From assembly GCF_934660935.1 (NCBI RefSeq), contig NZ_CAKUIH010000002.1, positions 1 through 64,000 of the forward strand: a DNA stretch of 64,000 nt, given 5' to 3'. The first letter of the stretch is position 1; the number at the start of each line of letters is the position of its first letter. Shown here piece after piece: positions 8,974 to 17,023 of the stretch. The translations under genes and the position numbers were made by a program. The notes under the pieces are model-generated. The model ran no database searches and was not told the DNA's origin. It saw only the letters and a program-made list of their open reading frames with translations. Source of the stretch: an uncultured Parolsenella sp. (GTDB lineage: Bacteria; Actinomycetota; Coriobacteriia; Coriobacteriales; Atopobiaceae).

Positions 8974-9687
8974 CTACCAATCGAGCTCGGAGGCGGACAC
9001 GGGGGAGGCGTTGACCTCGTCTGAGGCCAGGCGGCCGTCGCGAAGGCGCAGCACGCGGTCTGCCATCTTGGCGATGGCGGCGTTGTGCGTCACGATCACG
9101 AGGGTGCAACCGTACTCGCGGTTCACGCGCTCCATGAGCTCGAGGACCTCCTTGGAGGTCTTGTAGTCGAGCGCGCCCGTGGGCTCGTCGCAAAGGATGA
9201 GGCCCGGATTCTTGACGAGGGCGCGACCGATGGCGCAGCGCTGCTGCTGGCCACCGGAAACCTGGCGTGGGAACTTGTTGCGATGCTCCCAGAGGCCGAG
9301 CGAGCGCAGAAGGTCCTCCATGGGCAGGGGATTGCTCGAGAGGTGTGCTGTGACCTCGATGTTTTCCCTGATTGTGAGGTCAGGCACGAGGTTGTAGAAC
9401 TGGAAGACAAAGCCCAACTCGCGGCGGCGGTACTCGCCGAGGTCCTTGCTCGAGAGGGTTGTGAGGTCGCATCCATCGACGGAGATGCTGCCGCCGTCCG
9501 CGTCCTCGAGGCCGCCGATGAGGTTCAGGAAGGTCGACTTGCCCGAGCCGGAGGGGCCGAGCATGACGCAAATCTCGCCCTTATTGACGGTCGCGGTGAT
9601 GCCGTCAAGGACTTGGACGCGGGCCTCGCCGTCGCCGTAGTGCTTCTTGAGCCCATTGACGACGAGGTAGGGGGTGTTGCCCTTCAT
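8974..9687 (-). CDS. LolD/MacB-type ABC transporter ATPase
   Basis: This 237-residue ATPase has Walker A GPSGSGKST, signature VSGGQQQR and Walker B LILCDEPTGALD, the last diagnostic of the LolD/MacB/YknY group that pairs with FtsX-like permeases. The ATG at 9687 is chosen over a TTG four codons upstream because GGAG sits at a normal distance before the ATG and overlaps that TTG. It forms an operon with the downstream permease. Two direct repeats lie in the promoter region. Confidence 0.9.
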   Translation of the reverse strand: MKGNTPYLVVNGLKKHYGDGEARVQVLDGITATVNKGEICVMLGPSGSGKSTFLNLIGGLEDADGGSISVDGCDLTTLSSKDLGEYRRRELGFVFQFYNLVPDLTIRENIEVTAHLSSNPLPMEDLLRSLGLWEHRNKFPRQVSGGQQQRCAIGRALVKNPGLILCDEPTGALDYKTSKEVLELMERVNREYGCTLVIVTHNAAIAKMADRVLRLRDGRLASDEVNASPVSASELDW

Positions 9688-9743
9688 GGGACGCTCCAAT
9701 CGTTGCGCGCGAGGCTAACGGAGCGGTCGGCTACGAGGGCAGA

Positions 9744-9809
9744 GTTAGCCTTGGTAAAGTTACATCGAGCTAACAATAACACACGCTAATAGTTGGCTTT
9801 GGTAAATTT
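9744..9809. repeat. Pair of 18-bp direct repeats upstream of the ABC operon
   Basis: GTTAGCCTTGGTAAAGTT (9744-9761) and GTTGGCTTTGGTAAATTT (9792-9809) share 14 of 18 bases and start 48 bp apart, in the A/T-richest part of the 385-bp divergent region. Each contains a partly symmetric TTNNCNTTGGNNAA. They could be paired regulator sites for the minus-strand ABC operon; the regulator is not identifiable. Confidence 0.45.
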
Positions 9810-9894
9810 TGGGTTATGGGCAGGTAGTTTGGTCCTGTCAGGCGTGACGAGTGGGCTCGAAAGCCGTGGGGAGGCGGAAACTTGGTGAGATTGT

Positions 9895-9925
9895 CTCCCC
9901 ACCCCCCCTGGGGGAGGGGTATACT
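9895..9925 (+). promoter_or_regulatory. CsoR-like operator overlapping a -10 element for copA
   Basis: A C-run facing a G-run (CCCCACCCCCC...TGGGGGAGGGG) followed by TATACT at 9920-9925 is the usual look of a CsoR operator, a G/C-tract pseudopalindrome bordered by TAT. The site lies about 150 bp before copA, and a CsoR gene ends the same operon. Copper-dependent derepression is the expected logic (family knowledge). Confidence 0.7.
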
Positions 9926-9949
9926 AGCGCCAAGTTAACCGTGGCGTAC

Positions 9950-9980
9950 AGGTGACAAAGGGACTGTCCCTTTGTCACCT
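9950..9980. repeat. REP-like palindrome, GGTGAC arm class
   Basis: A 31-nt perfect palindrome around a central T, with core AAGGGAC-T-GTCCCTT and outer arms AGGTGACA/TGTCACCT. It is one of eight such elements in the window, and a second copy with a different arm lies 12 bp away. Confidence 0.85.
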
Positions 9981-9991
9981 ACGGCGGAAAA

Positions 9992-10020
9992 GTTGACGAA
10001 GGGACAGTCCCTTTGTCAAC
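9992..10020. repeat. REP-like palindrome, GTTGAC arm class
   Basis: A 29-nt palindrome with core AAGGGAC-A-GTCCCTT and outer arms GTTGAC/GTCAAC. It has one G-T pair in the stem. It lies between the CsoR-like site and copA, so it would sit in the copA leader. Confidence 0.85.
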
Positions 10021-10072
10021 CACGGTGCGGGAGCGGCGATCCGGCCGCTGCCAGATGCGCAGGGGGGCACGT

Positions 10073-12388
10073 ATGAAGAACGAGAAGTTCGAGGTGGGAG
10101 GCATGACCTGCGCGGCATGCCAGGCCCACGTGGACAAGGCCGTCCGCGGCGTCGCCGGCGTGAGCGACGTCACGGTGAACCTGCTTTCCGGCTCAATGAC
10201 CGTTGACTATGACGAGGGCTCCGTCTCGGCGGAGGACATCTGCCGAGCCGTCGACCGTGCGGGATACAGCGCCGCGCCGGAGGATGCGGGAGCGAACGCA
10301 CCATCCGGAGCTGGTGCCGCCACACCCGCGTCGCGTACTGCCCTCAAGAGCCCCACGGCGAAGCTCGAGGCAACGGCTGACGCCATGAGGCGTCGCCTCG
10401 TCGTCTCGATCGTCTTTCTCGTCCCGCTCTTCTACCTGGGAATGGGGCATATGCTGGGCTGGCCCGTGCCAGCCGTCTTCGCTGACCACGCGCACTCCAT
10501 GACGCTCGCCCTGACGGAGCTCCTCCTGCTCATCCCCATCGTCTTCGAGAACCGTGCCTACTTCACCAACGGCTTCAAGAGCCTCTGGCACCGCACTCCC
10601 ACGATGGACGCCCTCATCGCCATCGGCGCCACGGCGAGCATCGGCTGGAGCCTCTTCGCGATGTTCGTCATGGCGGACCAACTCGCCGCCGCGGACGTCC
10701 ACGCTGCGATGATGACGGCCATGGACAACCTCTACCTCGAGAGCGCCGGCACGATCCTCACCCTCGTGACTGTGGGCAAGTACCTCGAGACGCGCAGCAA
10801 GGCCAAGACCGGCGGCGCCCTCGAGAAGCTCATTGACCTCGCTCCCAAGACGGCGCACGTGGTCGACGCGGACGGTGCGGAGCGCGAAGCCGCCGCCGAG
10901 GCGCTGCAGCCGGGCGACGTCATTCGTGTGCGTCCCGGCGAGTCGCTCCCCGTCGACGGCGTCGTGGTCGACGGCGCGAGTGCGGTTGACGAGAGCGCCC
11001 TCACCGGCGAGTCGATTCCCGTCGAGAAGCGCGCAGGCGACGCGGTGAGCGCCGCGACCATCAACCGCACGGGCACGTTCACGTTCCGTGCTACGCGCGT
11101 GGGCGCGGACACGAGCCTCGCCAAGATCGTGCAGCTCGTGGAGGACGCGAACGCCACCAAGCCGCCCATCGCTCGCCTTGCGGACAAGGTCGCGGGCATG
11201 TTCGTGCCCGCGGTTATTGGCATCGCCGTCGTAACGTTCGTTATCTGGTTCGCGGTGACAGGCAGCGTGACCGAGGCCATAACTTCCGCCGTTGCTGTGC
11301 TTGTCATCAGCTGTCCGTGCGCGCTTGGCCTTGCCACGCCCGTCGCCATCATGGTGGGCACGGGCCGCGGCGCGGAGATGGGCATCCTGTTCAAGAGCGC
11401 CGAGGCCCTCGAGACCCTGCGCGGGGTCGACGTCGTGGTACTCGACAAGACCGGCACGATCACCCAGGGCAAGCCCGCCGTGACCGACGTCATGCCCGAG
11501 GATGGCATCTCCGAGAAGGCCCTGCTCAAGCTTGCGGCAACGCTTGAGGCGGGATCGGAGCACCCGCTCGCGGAGGCCGTCATGGCGCTCGCGGGGGAGC
11601 GCGGGATCGTGCCTCGCGAGGCGAGCGACTTCGCCGCGGTCCCCGGCAAGGGCGTGACCGCCCGCGAGGGCGCGAACGTGATCGCCGCGGGCAATGCTCG
11701 GCTCATGGCCGAGCTCGGCGTCGAGGTCGACGAGGTACGTCTCGAGGCCTTCGCCCGCGAGGGTAAGACGCCGCTCATGTTCGCCAAGAACGGCAGGCTT
11801 GTGGGCACGATCGCCGTGGCGGACCAGGTGAAGCCCTCGAGTGCGGACGCCATCGCGGCGCTGCGTGGGCTGGGCGTGCGTGCCGTCATGCTGACGGGCG
11901 ATAACCGCACGACGGCACGCGCCATCGCCCGTGGCGTGGGCCTTGGCGAGGGCGAGGTCATTGCGGAGGTTCTGCCCGCGGACAAGGAGCGTCACGTTCG
12001 CGAGCTGCAGGAGGCGGGCCACATCGTCGCCATGGTGGGCGACGGCATCAACGACTCCCCGGCGCTCGCCCGCGCGGACGTGGGGCTGGCCATCGGTGCT
12101 GGCGCGGATATCGCCAAGGAGGGCGCGGACGTCGTCCTCATGCACTCGGATCTGCTCGATGTGGCGCGCGCTATCGAGCTGTCGCGTGCGGTCATCCGCA
12201 ACATCAAGCAGGACCTCTTCTGGGCGCTCTGCTATAACGCCTGCGGGATCCCGCTGGCGGCGGGCGTCTTCTATCCGCTCCTGGGCTGGCAGCTCTCGCC
12301 GATGTTCGGCGCCGCCGCGATGAGCCTCTCGAGCGTCTGCGTGGTCACCAACGCCCTCCGCCTCACGCGCTTCAAGGCGAGGAACTAA
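10073..12388 (+). CDS. copA: Copper-exporting P1B-1 ATPase
   Basis: This 771-residue ATPase has an N-terminal HMA domain with GMTCAAC (Cys13, Cys16), a linker rich in Ala/Pro (about 68-95), TGES (311-314), the transmembrane CPC (414-416) within SCPCALGLATP, DKTGT (Asp458), an SEHPLA motif and GDGIND near the C-terminus. CPC with an HMA CxxC is the Cu(I)-exporter signature. The ATG at 10073 follows AGGGGGGC. An in-frame TTG at 10013 lies inside a REP-like palindrome and is rejected. It is the first gene of copA-copZ-csoR, and a REP-like hairpin lies two bases after its stop. Confidence 0.95.
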   Translation: MKNEKFEVGGMTCAACQAHVDKAVRGVAGVSDVTVNLLSGSMTVDYDEGSVSAEDICRAVDRAGYSAAPEDAGANAPSGAGAATPASRTALKSPTAKLEATADAMRRRLVVSIVFLVPLFYLGMGHMLGWPVPAVFADHAHSMTLALTELLLLIPIVFENRAYFTNGFKSLWHRTPTMDALIAIGATASIGWSLFAMFVMADQLAAADVHAAMMTAMDNLYLESAGTILTLVTVGKYLETRSKAKTGGALEKLIDLAPKTAHVVDADGAEREAAAEALQPGDVIRVRPGESLPVDGVVVDGASAVDESALTGESIPVEKRAGDAVSAATINRTGTFTFRATRVGADTSLAKIVQLVEDANATKPPIARLADKVAGMFVPAVIGIAVVTFVIWFAVTGSVTEAITSAVAVLVISCPCALGLATPVAIMVGTGRGAEMGILFKSAEALETLRGVDVVVLDKTGTITQGKPAVTDVMPEDGISEKALLKLAATLEAGSEHPLAEAVMALAGERGIVPREASDFAAVPGKGVTAREGANVIAAGNARLMAELGVEVDEVRLEAFAREGKTPLMFAKNGRLVGTIAVADQVKPSSADAIAALRGLGVRAVMLTGDNRTTARAIARGVGLGEGEVIAEVLPADKERHVRELQEAGHIVAMVGDGINDSPALARADVGLAIGAGADIAKEGADVVLMHSDLLDVARAIELSRAVIRNIKQDLFWALCYNACGIPLAAGVFYPLLGWQLSPMFGAAAMSLSSVCVVTNALRLTRFKARN

Positions 12389-12389
12389 A

Positions 12390-12420
12390 ACCTGAAAAAG
12401 GGACAGTCCCTTTTTCAGGT
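12390..12420. repeat. REP-like palindrome, ACCTGA arm class, between copA and copZ
   Basis: A 31-nt perfect palindrome with core AAGGGAC-A-GTCCCTT and arms ACCTGAAA/TTTCAGGT. Sitting inside the operon, it could protect or attenuate the copA transcript. Confidence 0.9.
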
Positions 12421-12446
12421 CTCGAAAACGAGAGAGAGGAACGAAC

Positions 12447-12668
12447 ATGAGCTACACCGTGAAGACCAAGGGAATCATGTGCGGCCACTGCGAGGCCAAG
12501 GTTGAGAGTGCCCTGCTCAAGGTCGCTGGCGTGACCGATGCCGAGGCGGATCACGAGACCAACGTGGTCAAGGTCGAGTGCTCCGACGGCGTCACCGCCG
12601 ATGCTGTGAGGGCCGCCATCGAGGGCGCGAGCGACACCTACGAGGTGCTCGAGGTCAGCGAGGACTAG
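12447..12668 (+). CDS. copZ: Copper chaperone, HMA domain
   Basis: This 73-residue single HMA domain has the metal-binding CGHC (Cys12, Cys15) in GIMCGHC and the usual beta-alpha-beta-beta-alpha-beta length. A GAGAGAGGAAC ribosome binding site precedes the ATG. Its place between copA and csoR supports a Cu(I) chaperone handing copper to CopA or CsoR. An acidic C-terminus (VSED) is present. Confidence 0.88.
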   Translation: MSYTVKTKGIMCGHCEAKVESALLKVAGVTDAEADHETNVVKVECSDGVTADAVRAAIEGASDTYEVLEVSED

Positions 12669-12793
12669 CCGCTCGCATGCGTCCGCCGCGTGATGCGTGC
12701 ACCAAGCGTCCCGCTCCGGTGGCGCGGCGCGGGTGAGACCGCAAGTTGCCCTCCGCCGCGCCGCTGACATGCCCCACACGAAAGGAGCCTGCC

Positions 12794-13066
12794 ATGGTGG
12801 CAGACGAGAAGACGGTCCTGAACCTCCTCAAGACCGCGCGAGGCCAGCTCGACGCTGTGATCCGCATGGTTGAGGAGGACCGCTACTGCATCGACATCTC
12901 AAACCAGCTCATGGCCATCGAGAGCCTGGTCGCCAAGACCAACGCGATCGTGCTCAAGGCCCATATCGCCGGCTGCGTGAGGAGTGCCTGCCACTGCGGC
13001 ACCGATGCCGAGCGCGACGAGAAGCTTGCCGAGATTGAGGACGTCATCGGCAAACTGTCGAGGTAG
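12794..13066 (+). CDS. csoR: CsoR-family copper-sensing repressor
   Basis: This 90-residue all-helical DUF156 protein has the Cu(I) ligand triad Cys32-His57-Cys61. The spacing (25 and 4) is identical to that of CsoR, and this distinguishes it from FrmR and RcnR. The ATG at 12794 has AAAGGAG at the right distance. A longer in-frame start at 12746 adds no domain. It is the third gene of the copper operon and probably represses it through the site at 9895-9925 when copper is low. An extra CHC pair (Cys66, Cys68) is unusual. Confidence 0.9.
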   Translation: MVADEKTVLNLLKTARGQLDAVIRMVEEDRYCIDISNQLMAIESLVAKTNAIVLKAHIAGCVRSACHCGTDAERDEKLAEIEDVIGKLSR

Positions 13067-13251
13067 GGGCGTCGGTCGTCGGCGGAGCCCGAGCGCCGTG
13101 GCCACCGCCGCCGCGGGCCTGTCGCGCCGGTGTGCGCCTCGGGCCCACCGCGCAGCGACAGCCGCCCCAGGCCCACCGCGCATCGACAGTAGCCTCGGAC
13201 CCGCCTCGCCGGCGTGCGCTCGGGGCGGCTCCTCAACATCTGCCGTCCAAA

Positions 13252-13292
13252 AGCGAAAGGGCGCCCCGCGCGATGCGGGACGCCCTTCTCGT
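13252..13292. terminator. Bidirectional terminator between csoR and the YvlD-like gene
   Basis: A stem of about 11 bp (13259-13269 with 13275-13285, one mismatch) has a T-containing tail on both sides (TTCTCGTCTT on plus; TTTCGCTTTT on minus). It ends the converging copper operon and the minus-strand membrane-protein gene. The preceding 13080-13200 stretch repeats GCCCACCGCGCA twice and holds no gene. Confidence 0.65.
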
Positions 13293-13353
13293 CTTGGCGT
13301 CGGATGCCGGGCTTGGCCGAGTCAGAGTCTTGCCTGGCGCTCCGTGGGAAGTG

Positions 13354-13710
13354 TTACCTGACGATGCCGCCGACGACCATCGTAACGATCGAGACGACGA
13401 TGGCTCCGAAGAACGCCGCGCCGAAGCCATCGATGACGATGCCTGCGTGCGTGATGTTGCGCGAGAGGAAGCTCGCGAGCTCGAGCATGAGCGCGTTGAT
13501 GACGAGCGCGAACAGGCCAAGGCTGAGGATGGTGAACGGCAGGCCGACGATCTTGAGCACCGGCTTGATGCTGGCGTTCACGATGGCGAGGAACAGCGCT
13601 GTGAAGAGGGGGCCCGCATAGGCGCCGCCCACGACGGTGATGCCGGGGGTGAGCCAGATGGCCGCGCCCACGGCGATGGCGCTGACGAGCCAGGTTGCGA
13701 TGAAGTCCAT
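13354..13710 (-). CDS. YvlD-like four-helix membrane protein (phage holin 4_2 superfamily)
   Basis: This 118-residue protein has four hydrophobic helices and the family phrases NASIKPVLKIVGLPFTILSLG (about 45-65) and INALML. These small proteins are common in actinobacteria and bacilli. The holin name is historical, and YvlD in Bacillus is linked to envelope stress. There is no phage context. The ribosome binding site GGAGG lies just before the ATG at 13710. Confidence 0.8.
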   Translation of the reverse strand: MDFIATWLVSAIAVGAAIWLTPGITVVGGAYAGPLFTALFLAIVNASIKPVLKIVGLPFTILSLGLFALVINALMLELASFLSRNITHAGIVIDGFGAAFFGAIVVSIVTMVVGGIVR

Positions 13711-13935
13711 ACGTACCTCCTTGGATGACGGGGGTAGTGTACCCAGCCGCCGCGCGCCGCCTTGGGACCGGGTTCTGAAAAACGTTTGATATCAAGGTCT
13801 CTCCATGAGTGCCTTAAACGCTTTAATGCGATAAAGTAGATGGCAGCCGTTGAGTCGCGGCGTGCGAAGCGCTGTTGGGGAGTTCGCGGAGGGCCCGCGC
13901 AAGGCACCCTCCGGCTTGGTTGGGAGGAATGTCAC

Positions 13936-14229
13936 ATGGATGCCGCCGAGATCATGGCGACGGAGCCCGCCCAGGAGCTCCTCTCGGTCTTAGCCGAGCT
14001 TTCCACGCCCGAGGAGGTCGAGGCCTTCCTGCTCGACCTGTGCACCCTGAAGGAAATTGCCGACCTATCCCAGCGCCTCGAGGTCGCGAGGTTGCTCGAC
14101 TCCGGCGAGTCCTACCTCTCCGTCCAGCAGCGCACGGGCGCCTCATCGACGACGGTCAGCCGCGTCTCGAAGTGCCTGAATGGCCCCGCTGGCGGCTATC
14201 GGGCCGTTCTCGCCCGCGAGGGGGAGTAG
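13936..14229 (+). CDS. YerC/YecD-family TrpR-like regulator
   Basis: This 97-residue helical protein has a TrpR-type helix-turn-helix. The region from LCTLKEIADLSQRLEVARLL (about 36-55) to QRTGASSTTVSRVSKCL (about 63-79) is the family signature. YerC proteins lack tryptophan control, and their targets are largely unknown. The start at 13936 is chosen because GGGAGGA stands before it; upstream in-frame codons are Arg-rich. It appears to stand alone. Confidence 0.85.
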   Translation: MDAAEIMATEPAQELLSVLAELSTPEEVEAFLLDLCTLKEIADLSQRLEVARLLDSGESYLSVQQRTGASSTTVSRVSKCLNGPAGGYRAVLAREGE

Positions 14230-14408
14230 CCCGGCGTTCGCCGGTCGCGGCGCTGTGACCTGGCGGCTCCATCCCCCGTCCACATTGCCTTGGCCACGGG
14301 GGACAAGAAACCCTATCATAGGTATGCAGAAAGGTGGGCAACCTGCCTCCACGCGCCGCGCGCCGCGGGACAGCCCGCCTGATATGTAGCCTACGAAGGG
14401 ACACACCC

Positions 14409-15494
14409 TTGAATTTCCGTCGGACCATCGCTCGCGCGACCGCAGGCCTCGTCCTCGGCGCGACCGTTCTCACCGGCCTTCCCACCATCGCCCTCGCCGA
14501 CACCCCGGCGGAGCTCCAGGCGAAGCTCGACCAGGCCAACTCCCACCTCAGCGGCCTTTATGATGAGGCTTCCCGTGTGAGCGAGGAGGTCAACAAGACC
14601 CAGGAGGACCTCGACGCCACCAACGCGGAGATCGAGCAGAAGACCGCCGAGCTCGCGCAGGCCCAGGACACCCTCTCCCGCCGCGTCGCCTCCAACTACA
14701 AGACCGGCGGCGTCTCGCTCGTTTCCATCCTGTTCGACTCCACGAGCTTCGAGGACATGGTCAACCGCATCACCTACGCGAGCAAGGTGAGCGACTCCGA
14801 CGCCCAGATCATCCAGCAGGTCAAGGACATCCAGTCCGAGCTCGACCAGAAGCGCGCCGAGCAGCAGCAGCTCCTCGATGACCTCAAGGCCCAGCAGTCC
14901 GAGCTCGATGGCAAGGTCGCCGAGGCGCAGAGCTACGTGAGCTCCCTCGACCAGCAGGTCCAGGACGCCCTCGAGGCCGAGCGCGCCGCTGCCGCCGCAG
15001 CAGCCGAGGCCGCCCAGAGGGAGGCCGAGCGCGAGGCCGAGAACAACGGCGGCAACTACGTGCCCAACGCCGGCAACCAGAACTCCAACAGCAACACCAA
15101 CAGCAACACCAACAACGGTGGCTCCAGCTCCAACTCCGGTTCCGGCTCCGCGAGCGGCAGCCTCTCCGCCTCGCAGCGCAACGCCATCGTCTCCGCCGCG
15201 TGGGGCAAGGTCGGCTGCAGCTACGTCTACGGCGCCACCGGCCCGAACGCCTATGACTGTTCTGGCTTCGTGCAGTACTGCTACGCCCAGGCCGGCATCT
15301 CGCTGCCGCGCACCTCGTACGCCCAGGGTGCTTGTGGCACCACCACGTCCAATCCCCAGGCCGGCGACATCGTCTGCTGGGGTGGCCACGTGGGCATCTA
15401 CATCGGCGGCGGCATGATGATCGACGCCGGCAACCCCAGTGTCGGCGTGAGCTATCGCGCGGTCTACGGCAGTCCCTGGTACCAGACGCTGTAG
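14409..15494 (+). CDS. Secreted coiled-coil NlpC/P60 peptidoglycan hydrolase
   Basis: This 361-residue protein starts at a TTG (14409) with GAAGGG upstream. A signal peptide (about 1-30, ending ALADTP) is followed by a long coiled coil (about 35-215, PcsB/CwlO-like). A Ser/Asn/Gly linker (about 225-260) leads to a C-terminal NlpC/P60 domain. That domain has the catalytic Cys in YDCSGFVQYCY and the His in GHVGIYIG; the third polar residue is probably the Asn in DAGNP. It likely cleaves the stem peptide during cell separation or elongation, with the coiled coil holding it inactive until activated (family knowledge). A strong terminator follows. Confidence 0.9.
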   Translation: MNFRRTIARATAGLVLGATVLTGLPTIALADTPAELQAKLDQANSHLSGLYDEASRVSEEVNKTQEDLDATNAEIEQKTAELAQAQDTLSRRVASNYKTGGVSLVSILFDSTSFEDMVNRITYASKVSDSDAQIIQQVKDIQSELDQKRAEQQQLLDDLKAQQSELDGKVAEAQSYVSSLDQQVQDALEAERAAAAAAAEAAQREAEREAENNGGNYVPNAGNQNSNSNTNSNTNNGGSSSNSGSGSASGSLSASQRNAIVSAAWGKVGCSYVYGATGPNAYDCSGFVQYCYAQAGISLPRTSYAQGACGTTTSNPQAGDIVCWGGHVGIYIGGGMMIDAGNPSVGVSYRAVYGSPWYQTL

Positions 15495-15535
15495 CGAGCT
15501 GGCGCCCGAGGGCGTAGAGCAAAATGTGTCCCGCA

Positions 15536-15568
15536 AGGGGCATCGGCGTAAGTCGATGCCCCTTTTTG
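15536..15568 (+). terminator. Rho-independent terminator after the NlpC/P60 gene
   Basis: A perfect 10-bp stem AGGGGCATCG (15536-15545) with CGATGCCCCT (15554-15563) is followed by TTTTT. Confidence 0.9.
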
Positions 15569-15679
15569 TCTTGCGGCTTGTTCGCCCCTCGAACGGGCTG
15601 GGCTGCCGCCGACGTTAGTGCGTCAGGCATCTGCAGCTTGTCCGCGCTCGAGGCGCCTCGTTGGCTCTTTGCGGAGACA

Positions 15680-15871
15680 CTCGTCCGGGGCGCGCTGTCG
15701 GTTCGTTTCGATGAGGCTTGCCCGAACCGCGTTGCCGTCTTTCCGTGAAGGTGCTCGTCCGGGGCGCACCGACGCCTTCTCGCGGCGACGCCTCTCTGCA
15801 CCGCGTCGCCACTTCGTTTCGATCGCGTTCGCTTGTGGCCTTTGTTCGATCGCGTTCGCTTTTGGCCTTTG
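15680..15871. repeat. Direct repeats in the 15.57-16.55 kb gap
   Basis: CTCGTCCGGGGCGC occurs at 15680 and again at 15754 (74 bp apart). A 27-bp unit beginning TTCGATCGCGTTCGCTT is repeated in tandem at 15818-15844 and 15845-15871 with one difference. The 1.06-kb gap between the NlpC/P60 gene and the Rrf2 gene contains no convincing protein gene; the other contents are the large inverted-repeat element and a terminator. Confidence 0.7.
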
Positions 15872-15900
15872 GTCTTTGGCGTCAAAAGCCGGTCCGGAGG

Positions 15901-16190
15901 CAATTGCTGGAGAGATGGTCAAAATACCCATCTTGGCGTACGCCTCTTTGGTTTCGGGAGGCGTTTGGGGCCATGAATCGCGTGTATAAGGTGCTCCGAA
16001 GGGTGCTTCTGGAGCCCCTTGGGTTCTCGTTGAACAAATCGCTCTCATTTGCGAAATACTGCAACTAATCTACCTGCGGTTTCGTGTTTTGGCAAAAAAC
16101 GAGGGGCGATCAGGAGAGTCCAGGGAGTTCGAAGACCGTACGCCAAGATGGTGATTTTGACCAATCCTCGAGACCCATGCCCGCCAATTG
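15901..16190. repeat. Long inverted-repeat element A with conserved centre
   Basis: Arms of 26 bp at 15917-15942 and 16137-16162 are complementary except for two bases. CAATTG occurs at both outer limits (15901-15906 and 16185-16190). The centre contains CGAAAT-N10-ATCTACCTGCGGT (16052-16080), identical in layout to the element at 30.15 kb, whose arms are unrelated. An inner stem CTCGTT/AACGAG (16025-16031 with 16098-16103) encloses the centre. It could be a structured RNA or a small mobile element. No protein gene is evident. Confidence 0.75.
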
Positions 16191-16347
16191 CGTCTCAGAG
16201 ACGCCCGGTTTTGGGCCTGCTTAATCCGCGACCGAGAACCTATGCACTGTGCGCTGAATTCTATACATATTTGAACGAGGCTGATCATGGGTGCCACCGG
16301 GCATGGTCAGCCGCCGGGCATGGGTGTCACCGGGAAAAGTCGTTCAG

Positions 16348-16379
16348 GTAAAAGAAACGGGACCCTGTGGGGTCCCGTT
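16348..16379 (-). terminator. Terminator of the suf operon
   Basis: On the minus strand AACGGGACCC pairs perfectly with GGGTCCCGTT over 10 bp with a 4-nt loop, followed by TCTTTTA. It lies about 170 bp beyond the Rrf2 gene, the last gene of the operon. Confidence 0.8.
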
Positions 16380-16550
16380 GGCCGTTCTTGTGGGATTGAG
16401 CCGTCTCGGCGGCGTTTGGGTGCGCGGATCGCCGTGGGCGAGCGCCGCACCTACGGCTATGGCGAGCCGCTTGCGGAGAGCGTGCCCGTGCTACACCCGG
16501 GTCATTTGCAGGAGGTGTCGCCGTGGGCGAGCGCCGTGTCCGCCTGAGCC

Positions 16551-17021
16551 CTACTTGCAGAGGCCCGCGCCAAGCGCCTCGAGCGCGTCGAGGGCGCCGT
16601 CCGTGTCATCAACGATGTCAGACAGGTGCTTGCTGTCGAGGAATCCGCTGATGAGGGCACCGAGCTCCTGCCACACGGGGAGCGTGGGACAGGTCTTGGT
16701 GCGAGGGCAGATCGTGCCGTTCGAGCAATCAAGGCAGGAGACGGGTGCCAGAGAGCTGCCCTCCGCCACGCGGATGATCTCACCCAGCGTGTAATCCTCG
16801 GGCTTTCGGGCGAGACGGTAGCCGCCGCCCTTGCCACGCTGGCTTACAACGAACTTCGCCTTGTGCAGCGACGCCATGACCTGCTCGAGGTACTTGCGAG
16901 AGATGCCCTGGCGTCGCGATATGTCGCCAAGGGAGACCCATCCGGCCTCGCCCTGAGCGGCGGCGAGGTCTGCCATGACGCGGAGGGCGTAGCGGCCCTT
17001 GGTGGAGATTCCGGAAGCCAT
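16551..17021 (-). CDS. Rrf2-family (IscR-like) regulator with four cysteines
   Basis: This 156-residue protein has an Rrf2 winged helix (about 1-85: STKGRYALRVMADLA, ISRKYLEQVMASL, RGKGGGYRLAR). It also has a Cys cluster, Cys96, Cys99, Cys105 and Cys111, that could hold an Fe-S cluster. Three of these correspond to the IscR ligand region. As the last gene of the suf operon, it probably senses cluster status and controls suf expression (inference from family). The start ATG at 17021 follows the sufU stop by two bases. Confidence 0.88.
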   Translation of the reverse strand: MASGISTKGRYALRVMADLAAAQGEAGWVSLGDISRRQGISRKYLEQVMASLHKAKFVVSQRGKGGGYRLARKPEDYTLGEIIRVAEGSSLAPVSCLDCSNGTICPRTKTCPTLPVWQELGALISGFLDSKHLSDIVDDTDGALDALEALGAGLCK

Positions 17022-17023
17022 GG

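Noticed and set aside
10013..10072. Upstream TTG start for copA
   Set aside because: The TTG lies inside a REP-like palindrome, the added residues are Arg-rich, and the ATG at 10073 has a proper ribosome binding site.
13354..13710. Prophage remnant suggested by the holin-superfamily name
   Set aside because: The protein is the chromosomal YvlD-like type and no phage genes surround it.
15618..16068. Overlapping frames of 100-140 codons in the 15.6-16.1 kb gap
   Set aside because: They are built from direct repeats and the inverted-repeat element, with no start signal and no protein character.
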